A model generated the notes under the pieces. It was not told where the DNA came from. It was given only the letters and a program-made list of their open reading frames with translations, and ran no database searches. A stretch of 64,000 nt of DNA, from positions 6,696,001-6,760,000 of the forward strand of contig JAJQJQ010000008.1 of assembly GCA_028622995.1 (NCBI GenBank), read 5' to 3'. How positions within the stretch are numbered: the first letter of the stretch is position 1; every line of letters begins with the position of its first letter. Positions 53,950-64,000 of the stretch are shown here, piece after piece. Source of the stretch: Panagrolaimus kolymaensis. Its lineage: Eukaryota > Nematoda > Chromadorea > Rhabditida > Panagrolaimidae. The translations under genes and the position numbers were made by a program.

Positions 53950-54640
53950 ACCAAACACAATTAAACATTCGCCCGAACACAACTAAACATTCACTCGAAA
54001 ACAACTAAACATTCAACCAAAAACAACTAAATCTCCACCCAAACATCATCTTACATCTCACCAAAAACAACTAAATCTCCACCCAAACATCCCACCAAAA
54101 ACAACTAAATCTCCACCCGAAAACCATCTTACATCTCACCAAAAACAACTAAATCTCCACCCAAACATCCCACCAAAAACAACTAAATCTCCACCCAAAC
54201 ATCCCACCAAAAACAACTAAATCTCCACCCGAAAATCATCTTACATCTCACCAAAAACAACTAAATCTCCACCCAAACATCCCACCAAAAACAACTAAAT
54301 CTCCACCCGAAAACCATCTTACATCTCACCAAAAACAACTAAATCTCCACCCAAACATCCCACCAAAAACAACTAAATCTCCACCCGAAAATCATCTTAC
54401 ATCTCACCAAAAACAACTAAATCTCCACCCAAACATCCCACCAAAAACAACTAAATCTCCACCCGAAAACCATCTTACATCTCACCAAAAACAACTAAAT
54501 CTCCACCCAAACATCCCACCAAAAACAACTAAATCTCCACCCAAACATCCCACCAAAAACAACTAAATCTCCACCCAAACATCCCACCAAAAACAACTAA
54601 ATCTCCACCCGAAAACCGTTTTACATCTCACCAAAAACAA
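53950..54640. repeat. minisatellite block 2
   Basis: Same ~34-bp and ~44-bp unit types as block 1, again alternating. It includes runs where only the shorter type is repeated three or four times. Confidence 0.85.
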
Positions 54641-55719
54641 CTATGCAGACAATCAGAGAAAAACAAATTTTTTCACTTCCAAAATGCAACAGAAAAAACA
54701 CAAAGGGAAACTTTCGTGTCAAGAAAATTTTCAAATATTCAAATTTAAATTGGTCAAAACATATCAATATTTGACTCTCCGAAGCGTGAGACCAACATAT
54801 TCGGAATCAGCGTAAAAAACTGATCTAGGCTATCGGGACAAAACAAAAAAAAAGCAGAAACGACATACAAACACGACACTCCAAATTAAAAAGGAAGACA
54901 AGAACATTGGGGCCCTACCTGCGGTAGGTCCCTCAAACTAAAAAAAACTAACAAACAATCTTCGAAACTGTTACATTTTTACAATCAAAAGCTGGACATT
55001 GTACACATTAAGGTATTTTTTGAGAAACTTAGTGTGCACCTGTTTTTAGGAAATCTAAAAAATAATCAAAGTGGGAGACTATGTGTCTTTTTGAGGGTGG
55101 AAAATTGGAAAAAAAGAGTACCAAAACACCCATGCGTGTCAACAACAATACAATTAAAATAAACAACAGAGTCTAGGGCTTACTTTCCATTTTCATGGTA
55201 AATTTTGGAGCCCTGCCTTCGGCAGACCTCCTAAATTTTACAAAAAAATCATCTCCAATAATTAATGAGTTTTCTGAGTCATGCATTCCATCTCTCATAT
55301 TCGGATACATACATCTTAACCGCTTCGGGGTCCATTCCTAATTACATTTGGGCTCTTCGTGTCCCAAACCGCATTTCAACCTTCACTCGATTCCATATCT
55401 CTCATATTCGGATAAATCATAACCGCTTCGCGGTGCATTCCATAGCCAAATTACACATGGCCGTTCCGGCCCCAAACCCGCTTTCAACACAAAAACCACC
55501 AAATATCCACAACATTTTTCACTTCGAGTAAAAAATGAAGCGTATGCAGTGACATTTAAATTAAGACTTAAAATTACAAAAAAAAAATCTGCTGAACGCT
55601 TTCATGTCTGCAACAATACAATTACAATAAACAACAGGGCTATTCGGTAAACATTCCATTTTCATGGTTAATTTTGGAGCTCTGCCTTCGGCAGACCCCC
55701 AAAATTTACGATATCCATC

Positions 55720-56350
55720 TAAAAACAATTAAACATTCACCCAAACACCATCAAACATTCATCCAAAAACAACTAAATGTTCACCCAAACATCCCACCAA
55801 AAATAACTAAAGGTACACTCAAACATCCCACCAAACACAATCAAACATTCACCAAAAAACAACTAAACATTCACCCAAAAACCATCTTACATCTCACCAA
55901 AAATAACTAAATCTCCACCCGAAAACTATCTTACATCTCACCAAAAACAACTAAATCTCCACCCAAACATCCCACCAAACACAATCAAACATTCACCAAA
56001 AAACAACTAAACATTCACCCAAAAACCATCTTACATCTCACCAAAAATAACTAAATCTCCACCCGAAAACTATCTTACATCTCACCAAAAACAACTAAAT
56101 CTCCACCCAAACATCCCACCAAACACAATCAAACATTCACCAAAAAACAACTAAACATTCACCCAAAAACCATCTTACATCTCACCAAAAATAACTAAAT
56201 CTCCACCAGAAAACCATCTTACATCTCATCAAATACAACTAAACATTCACGTAAACATCATCAAACATCTCAACAAAAACAACTAAATGTCCACCCGAAA
56301 GCCACACAAAAGCCACCAAATATTAACCCAAAAACCTCTAAATATCCACC
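55720..56350. repeat. minisatellite block 3
   Basis: Related units with more ACATTCACC and AACACAATCAAAC types. A block of about 130 bp is repeated nearly three times (starting near 55830, 55975 and 56120). Confidence 0.8.
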
Positions 56351-56640
56351 TAAAAATTTCAATGCAGACAATCAGAGAAAAAACAAATTTTTCACTTCCA
56401 AAATGCAACAGAAAAAACACAAAGGGAAACTTTCGTGTCAAGAAAAATTTCACAAAATGCAAATTTAAACTGGTCAAAACATATCAATATTTGACTCTCC
56501 GAAGCGTGAGACCAACATATTCGGAATCAGCGTAAAAAACTGATCTAGGCTATCGGGACAAAAAAAAACAAAAACAGAACCGACATACAGACAAACATAC
56601 AGACAGACAGAAACGACACTCCAAATTAAAAAGGAAGACA

Positions 56641-57464
56641 AGAAATATGAAGGGGCCTGCCTACGGCAGTCCCCACACTTTACATTTATTCAATTTTACA
56701 ATTACACATTGGGCCCTTCGGGCCCTCATCTCGTCTTCCAACTTCCATCTCCTGCCGGAGGTCTACCTGCGGCAGCCCTCCCAATTTTACATTAGATCAT
56801 TTCAATTTTAAAAAATGGTCCTTCGGGCCACGCAACCCAAACCCAATTTCCATTCCACACGTTCTCCCTTTCAAATTCAATTTCATTACTTTGATACATC
56901 AACAAAGGCCCTTCGGGCCTCAACTTACATGTGCCTCATATGCAGCTTCATTTTAGCACCTCGTAGTCATCCTCATTTGCCATGGCTACGTTTTCCCATT
57001 TCTCATTTTAAAAATTTCATTAAACTTTCTTAAAGTCCATCTATCAATCATCATTTAAAAAAACATTACTTCTCAACACCCTCCGACACCTCCACACATA
57101 CATGCATCTCTGCACCACCGCCAAATCCACCAAATATGCATTCTTTCAAAACTACAGTAAAAAATCACGCAACGAAATTCACCTTCAAAAAGCAAACCAC
57201 AAAGAGCTCGCTTTCCTCCCTTTCATCAAACACAAAGAGAAACATTCGCGTTAAAACTTTTTTCAATTTGCAAATATGCAAATTTTCAAACCTCAATATC
57301 ATATACATATCTCTTTAGCCGACGCTCGAGACCCACATTTTCGGAATCAGCATACAAAACTACATCGGACTGTACAATCACATTTCAAAAAAACAGGGAA
57401 CAACCCACAGACAGACAAACAGACATAGTCAATTCAATTTATAAGGGTAGACAAGATATATGAA
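56641..57464. repeat. fifth, shorter unit between array and Helitron gene
   Basis: Starts with the GGGGCC hairpin at 56652. It holds several CCC(TTCG)GGG hairpins (56711-56725 and 56906-56920 are clearest) and a variant TTTTCGGAATCAGCAT block near 57340. It ends with CAGACAGACAAACAGACATAG and a GTAGACAAGATATATGAAGG junction. It differs from the four left units but follows the same order of parts. Confidence 0.7.
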
Positions 57465-57487
57465 GGGGCCTGCCTACGGCAGTCCCC
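57465..57487. repeat. hairpin 3' of the Helitron gene
   Basis: Outer GGGG/CCCC and inner CTGCC/GGCAG pairs with a three-base loop, 464 bp past the Helitron stop. A hairpin near the 3' terminus is a known Helitron property. No CTRR end is seen just after it, so the terminus is not proven. Confidence 0.55.
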
Positions 57488-57950
57488 ACAACTAACATTT
57501 CAACAATTTTACATTTTCAATCACAAAAACACATATAAAAATAAGTCAATACTTATATCGCCATACATTCCATAACAATTAACATTGTCAATTTCCTTTT
57601 CAAACACGCAAAAAATTTAATTTTTATCAAAATTCCCATCAGATTTGCATATTTGGCAATTCAATTTCTTGTTTCCATCTTTAAAAAATAATTCCCTTCT
57701 TTATCTCTCTTAAAAAATATCATTTCAACGTTTAAGCAAATTTTTTTAACACAATATCAAAGATACACAAAACACATTATGACCTTTAAACATAATACGA
57801 AATCATTGCCAAGTATTTGTTAGTTGAACATCAAATGTCAACATTAAGCTCTCTTACCACGTCACGGTTCTTAGCATTTAAGAGAGTAAAGGTTTTTTTA
57901 CGGGAAACCAATGAAAAACCCCAAGGTTGACATTAATGCCACTCATGTGA
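57488..57950. other. 3' flank of the Helitron gene
   Basis: AT-rich, without a frame. Probably the 3' UTR and subterminal part of the element. Confidence 0.4.
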
Positions 57951-60900
57951 TTAACTTTCGTCATCACCCTCATTTGTTGGTCGTTGATCGACATCCATTT
58001 GCACATTTTGATTCCAACTTGGATACAAATCGGGATCAACATCATTAAAATCTTGATGGTCATTCCATTCATCAAAAATTTCTCCTTCATGTTTTCCTGA
58101 TAAATCTTCATTAACATTTGGTAAACCACCAATGTTCTCATTTTCGTCTTCTTGATCTGATGGTTCTTCACCAACATCCATTTGCTCATCATTCGCATTC
58201 CAATTTGGATTCAAATCGGCATATGTTGGTGCATCAGGTTGCATTGCTGAAACCGGATCGGCTTCCAAAAGTTCACCATAAACGATGTTACGCGAGCAAT
58301 TTACATCATCTGGATGCAACTTAATACGAAGTCTGTCCCAAGCACGAGTGCGAGATACAGCAACATACAAATGTCCATGGGTAAAGATACCATCACTAAT
58401 ATCAATTCCAATTTGATCGAATGTTTGACCTTGTGATTTGTTGATGGTCACTGCAAACGCTGGTCTCACAGGAAATTGTGTTCGATAAACTTTAAAAACA
58501 CTCGAATCATCCAAAAGTGTAATTCTTGGAATCATCACCAAATTATCGCTATCATCTGAACGATTAGTCAACCTTTCAGCAATAATTAAATTGCGTTCAA
58601 GTTTCTTAACCAACAAACGCGTACCATTGCATAATCCTTCTCGAATACTTAAATTGCGCATAAGCATAATTACAGTATTTTCTCGAAGACGTAAACGATA
58701 TGCTGGAAAACCAGCCGGTTTCAACGATTCAAAATGTTCAGAAGAATATTCAATCGCATTCTCTTCAACTCGATCAACTGCATGATAAACTTTTTCCGTA
58801 TTTGGATCAAGTAAATCCATCACCTTTTCATTGTATTCATCAACTTTTGAGTTCGTTGTTGAAAGAATAGCACGCTTAATCAAATCATGATTATTGCCAG
58901 AAGCAATAGCATCTCGAAAAACATGTTCAACTAAATCGCCATCAGTAATACATTCTTCTGGCAGATTTACTTTACCATTAGGTCCATTGGAACTTCCATT
59001 ACCAATAGCTAAAATTGCTTCAGCAAAGCCGTCACCACTATCATCAGCTCTTTCATTTCTAAACAAACGAAATTGGTTAGAAGAAAAATGCATCCAAAGT
59101 GGACTCGATTTAACGCTTGTTCGAATAACATCATTGCGAGTACCATTGATGACCACTGGTCCTAATTGGCGAAAATCTCCACCACAAATAATAACTTTTC
59201 CACCAAAAGGAAGATCGTTATTCATAATTTCACGTAGCTTTTCATCAATTGCTTTTAATGCTCGACGAGGAGCCATAGGAGTTTCATCCCAAATGAATAC
59301 TTTGGTTTTCTTTATCGCTTCTCCAAGTGCATCACGAGGAGTTACACCTGAACTGCTTTCATCAGTGAACGGAAAATCAAGCTTAAAAACGTTGTGAACT
59401 GTTCGTCCCATTTCATACAATGAAGCTGCAATGCCACTCCATGACATAACGATAACTGTATTGCCAGAAGCAATCAAATTAGAAATAATGCAATTGAAAA
59501 GATAAGTCTTTCCTGATCCACCTGGTCCATCAACATAGAAACAGGCAGCAGAATTATCAGGCGTATTAACTCTACCCATAATTGCCTCAAACGCTTGAGC
59601 TTGTTCGGGATTCAAATTTCCCCTCATTTCATCACCACGTAGTCGATGAACTGCAATATCGATAGTCTCTTCATCAATTCCAACAATATCTGCAATCATT
59701 TGAAGAATATGATAATCTTCCAATGAACGTTCCATGTTGATAATCAACCTCAACGTTTGTCGCCAAGCCAAATGTTCAGCAAGGTCCATATCGCCGTGGT
59801 GACTTCGAAGAAGATCCGCGGTCAATTGATAACGGAATTGGTTCCATAACCACAAAGGCGCTTCCACATCACAATGTGCTACAATTCGAGCAAAAAGTCG
59901 ACGAAGTTCTCGTGGCAAATTATGATATGTGCCTTCTTCTAATGCATCATAAAAAATTTGATCAGATTCAACTAATCCTCGAGCAACACATGCTTCACGA
60001 AAAGTGTCATAAACTCTTTCACGATCAAATGGATCACGACGTAAATCCTCAAAACCTTGCGGTCCAGTAACAATTGATAACAATTTGCGAAGATAAAACA
60101 ATTCAGTGTTTTTCGGATTAACGGCATACATCCTTGGACATTTAGGCTTCGAAGTTTTACATCGAGGATGCCATTCGTGCTTCTTTGCATCCCATGTGAA
60201 ATGGTGACAAAGCTCAACATACGTAAGATTGCGATTATTTCCAGTAGGAAACTTTTCATTCAAGTCAAAAAATGCTAATAATTTAGATTTTTTCATTTGC
60301 GCAGAAATCATTTCATCCAATGATGGATCTTCAGCCAACGTGATTGTTTGTTGTTCGGGTAAATGAACCTGCAAACGTTCAACACTTTCACTCGAAAAAT
60401 GCATGTCAAACTTATAAAGTCTCCAACATGCTTCATGAGCGCATAAATATCGTGCATCAAGGAAACATTGAATTTCATCATAATCAACTTGTCCATTGCT
60501 GATTTCAATATTAATCCTACTTGGACCTTTAAAAAGATATTTGAATAAATAATTCACTGTTCCCAAACTATGAACAACTTCAACGTTGATATGACAACGA
60601 AAACGTTTGAGCAAATATGCATTGTATGGAACAACGGATCGATTATCAACCGTAAAAGGTCGACCTTTAAAATTAATAGTTGCAGTTCTTCCATCATTTC
60701 GTCGTCGATAAGTTGGATAATTATTTTCATCCAAACTTGTCTCATCACAAAATGCACGTGGAAAGTGCCTCTTACATCTACCATCCTGCATACACATTGC
60801 ATTAGGATCATATTCGCCACATGGCCGATGTAACAAATTTTTCACCACTAAATCATATAGTTCTTTATCTTCAATTTCATCTGGAATTTCAGCAGAAATG

Positions 60901-63296
60901 AAGCGATCAATTTTGTTGGGATCATTCCAACCTTCTTCAAGCCACCACAAACTATGAATATGCGGTAAACCACGCTTTTGGAATTCAACAACATAAAGGA
61001 AAGCCTTTACTTTGCCAAAAATTCCACTCTTCATTTCTTTTACAAATTGTTTAACATGATAATTAAACGCCATATCAACCACATCAGGTCGATCAAAAGC
61101 TTTTTGATTCTCAAACAACTCATTTGTAATGTCCGGATGATCGGGATTACACGTTTTCGTAATGAACAAATTAGGCTTTCCATGTTTTTGAGCCATCGCC
61201 ATAGAATCATGCATAAACTCAGCTTGACTGCGAGGTCCCATCGTATAACTTGATGGAAGAATAATCTTTTTTCCAGGTAAAGCATTATTATCTTCCGCAA
61301 CATTTCGTATATAGTCTGAAAGACCCGTATAACTATCAACTCTAAACTTCCTTTGATTGTTTCTCAAAAACTTCATTCGTTCATTATCCACAATGGAAAA
61401 TGACCAAACTAAATACTTGCTTAACAATTTGCCTCCATGAAGAATGGGATTAAATGGTTCATCATCATTTTCTGGTCGATGAGCCAGCTTATACAAATAA
61501 TACTGCAATGGAGTAATTTTTCCACCTTCGTTAGTGTATGGATTTTTTGGTCTTTCATAATGCCAAAAATCTCCAGTACCATAAGGATTAAACAACACGA
61601 ACGTTAACGGTTCCATGTGTTTCGAATAACGTGAGATTCTTTCAGCCATAATTGGCTCATTATCAGAATTGCGCTTGCGTTGAACTTGAATATCATTCCA
61701 AGGAATGTCTCCATTTTCGTCACAAATATAAATTCCTGCAACTTCATTCGAAACTGTTGGCAATGCATAAACATCACTCGTATTATTCGTTGTCTTTTTG
61801 AAGAGAATTTTGCATACTTTTGGTATACGTCCTTCAGCTTCCGCTAATAATCTTTCTTCATCTTCAATTTCATGAAGCATGCGATAAATTTGTGCATATT
61901 GATTAGCGTTAGCCAATAAATTGTGCAAAAACTCAAAAATTCGTTGTTCACAATCTGCAGCAAAAGGAGCTTGGCAGCGGTATTCAATTGCATCATTTGT
62001 TTCAATGATCCATAATTGTCCAAAAGCTGGTCGTTGTCCAGGCAATGGATCCGTATATCGAGGTAACACATGCATAATTTCACCATGAGTTCGATAATGA
62101 AACACTCCAGGCAATTGACGAATTTCACCTTTAGTATAAGCAAAGCTTACACTCGTATTATACTTGTTAATCTTCTCATGGAATGGCCGCCAATCGGTTC
62201 CTTCTTCACGCTTCAATAGCTTCTTCAATTCTTCTGGAAAATTTGGTTCAAAATCAATTTTGACTCTTCCCAAATTACAACAACTATCATAAGTTCCTTC
62301 AGAACTTCGAGGTTCACATGAATAATGTAATGCACCACAAAAAGTACACTCAACATTCCTTTCACCTAAAGTAAACATTTCAGTATCACCATCTTCAGCT
62401 CGAAATTCATTTGGTGGATTTTCTCGCCTCCGATGATAATCGTTTCGTAAATTCGCATAACGTAGCTCTCGTATTCCAGCGGTTTCATTATCCCTCATTG
62501 AAGCTTGAAGAACCCGTTGTGATTCCAATCTTGCTTCTCGTTGTTCATCATTTTCTTCATCACGCATTGAAGCTTGAAGAACCCGTTGGGATTCTAACCT
62601 TGCTTCCCGTTGTTCATCATTTTCATTATCTCTCAAATCCGCATGAAGCAAACGATCAGCTCCCAAACGTGCTTCTCTTTGCTCTTCTGTTTCATTTAAA
62701 CGCATAGAAGCTTGAAGAACCCGCTGAGATTCCAACCTTGCTACACGTTGTTCATCACCTTCATTTTCTCTTGCGATGTTATGATGCAAACGACCAGCCT
62801 CCAAACGAGCTTCACGTTGTTCATCTCTTTCGTTTTCAACTGCCATTCGCCTCAAATCACGAGCTTCGGTTAATCTTCGCTCACGTTGTGCAGCAGTTTC
62901 CTGTTGCCTCAATTCTCTTCTCCTTGCTCGAGATCTTTCAAGCTCAGCAAGTTTTTCCTCATTGGTTTGGCGTTGCCGCTGCCACCTCATTCTACGCTTT
63001 TTATCTCCCACTCTTACTTTCATTCGACGACAATAATCGGCCCAAGTTTCTTGGACCGCTGCTGCAAGCTGAATTTCTTCGTTTGGAATAAGTTCCTGAT
63101 TTTCAATAACATTTGCTTCAATCATTGCACCTAATAAAATAGGCTCATTCACATTTCCAACTTCAGCATCAACTTCCATTGGCTCATCAACATCGATTTC
63201 AACCCGAGGGTTGCGTGGTGCCCGAAGGCCGTTAAACTCATCACTCTCTCCAACAGCAGCAAGTAAACTGCTACTATCAGACATCACACAAAACAC
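57951..63296 (-). mobile_element. Helitron Rep/helicase, intact single-exon gene of 1781 codons
   Basis: One uninterrupted frame encodes a rolling-circle transposase. Residues about 150-285 hold five or six 23-aa repeats (DEQREARLESQRVLQ type), likely a coiled coil. About 315-345 is a Cys-rich stretch (CTFCGALHYSC, later CC). The HUH motif is LPHIH near residue 778, and the two catalytic tyrosines sit in YLFKYLFKG near 917. The C-terminal part is a PIF1-type SF1 helicase with Walker A GPGGSGKT near 1260, Walker B-type FIWDETP near 1338, GGDFRQLGPVV, and KSQGQTF and LYVAVSRTRAWDRLR near the end. An acidic tail carries two related NPNWN/YPSWN..QMDV blocks. No endonuclease domain is seen. All key residues are present and there is no stop or frameshift, so this copy is recent or active. 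A second Met at 63284 (MSDSSSLL) may be the true start. The element's 5' end is not resolved. Confidence 0.95.
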
Positions 63297-64000
63297 AAAT
63301 GAAGTTTTTCAAAGTTATTCAAAAAACAACAACAAAAAAAGGAAAAAAAAAGCCCTCTAACAATTCAATCTATTGATCAAGAGCAAAATCAATAAATGAC
63401 AAAAAAAAAACACGGTAGAGCAAGCACAGTAGTAGCCTGAAAAATAACAACGTCAATAACCAAAAAATACAAATCTAGTAATAACACATTTGCACTAGCG
63501 ATAAATTAACAATAAAAAGAGGATACAATCACGTAAAAAAAGTTATTACAATAATCGTTAACACAAAAACGCGACTCGGTAAACCAATCAAAAAAACGGA
63601 ACAAAAAATATCAACAAATTTCAAATTTTATTTCTCAATAAAAAAAACACAACCATCTTCTGCATTAGAAAAAAACAGGTAATGAACAAAAACAACGAAA
63701 GCATATTGCGCTTTTCCATCAAAAGCTTTCAAGGCAAACTTGAATTCCAATCAAGCAAAAAGGCATAAAAGCAGTTGATCATATTTAAAAAAATTACTGA
63801 ACTTCATTCAATGCTGGCTCACCATTTCCCCATAGAATTACTGCAGTTATTACAATGTTCAAATTCATAAAACATTTGCTAATTACAAAAATTAATATAA
63901 TTATCAAATTTCAATATGCTATTCCAAGTTTTATTTATTATGCCTTTCAAATTTGCTTATTAAAAAATTACAGAAAAATCTTTTTATTTTGCTCCATCAT
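63297..64000. other. 5' flank of the Helitron gene
   Basis: AT-rich DNA, presumably promoter and 5' terminus of the element or host flank. The start motif of the array units (reverse of GACAAGA) is not seen here. Confidence 0.35.

Larger units (their letters stand above)
50273..56640. repeat. tandem array of four 1.5-1.7-kb units
   Basis: A shared block beginning AAGAACATTGGGGCC recurs with its GGGG at 50281, 51787, 53352 and 54909, so units are about 1506, 1565, 1557 and 1743 bp. Each unit contains several short hairpins, a block of minisatellite, a conserved ATTCGGAATCAGCGTAAAAA segment, and an A-rich end with AAACGACA-like and CAGA-rich sequence. Units 1 and 3 are nearly identical over their first ~700 bp, while 2 and 4 differ more. 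The array shares hairpin style and the TTCGGAATCAGC block with the flank of the Helitron gene, so it is probably made of non-autonomous relatives. Confidence 0.8.

Noticed and set aside
50870..56350. Regular direct repeats that could suggest a CRISPR array
   Set aside because: Units adjoin without unique spacers and the context is eukaryotic. They are minisatellites.
57878..63134. Many other-frame ORFs over the Helitron gene
   Set aside because: Shadows of a long real coding region in other frames.

Overview
The window looks like AT-rich nuclear DNA of a nematode. The coding exons are split by short GT-AG introns, many about 50 bp long with TTTTAG or TTTCAG acceptors. The recognisable families (UDP-glycosyltransferase, theta-type diacylglycerol kinase, M6/PLP glycoprotein, Kunitz/lustrin secreted protein, muscle-type actin) are all usual in nematodes. 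Two introns use GC-AG splice sites. The placement is inferred from gene structure and protein families; I do not assign a species.

Left third (1-13.2 kb): a complete 6-exon UDP-glycosyltransferase on the minus strand (737-2509) lies downstream of a diacylglycerol kinase gene of the DGK-theta/DGK-1 type on the same strand (3671-10343). The kinase gene has three C1 domains, an RA-type region, a split catalytic domain, a candidate 6-nt microexon, and two mutually exclusive 3' terminal exons that give different C-termini. An orphan candidate first exon sits at 13104-13189.

Middle (13-30 kb): mostly non-coding AT-rich sequence. It contains a foldback element at 15117-16684 with nearly perfect ~700-bp arms. 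A four-exon M6/PLP membrane glycoprotein gene (23027-24274, +) converges on a possibly decayed small membrane-protein gene (24371-24993, -). A ten-exon secreted Kunitz/lustrin-like protein gene runs from 26836 to 29323 (+).

Actin region (30-45 kb): a hAT-type MITE with an 8-bp target duplication (30264-30669), a long gene-free stretch, and two tandem actin genes (37304-38550 and 42615-43862). The actin genes are identical over more than 950 bp, intron 1 included, which points to recent gene conversion. A two-exon gene for a small secreted, possibly propeptide-type protein follows on the minus strand (44153-44954).

Right third (47-64 kb): a second hAT-type MITE (47196-47618), then a 7-kb block of 1.5-1.7-kb tandem units. 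The units carry minisatellites and many short hairpins, some with compensatory stem changes and TTCG loops. The block directly abuts an intact Helitron Rep/helicase gene of 1781 codons (57951-63296, -). The arrays probably derive from non-autonomous or terminal parts of the same element family. This array-plus-helicase locus is the most unusual part of the window.
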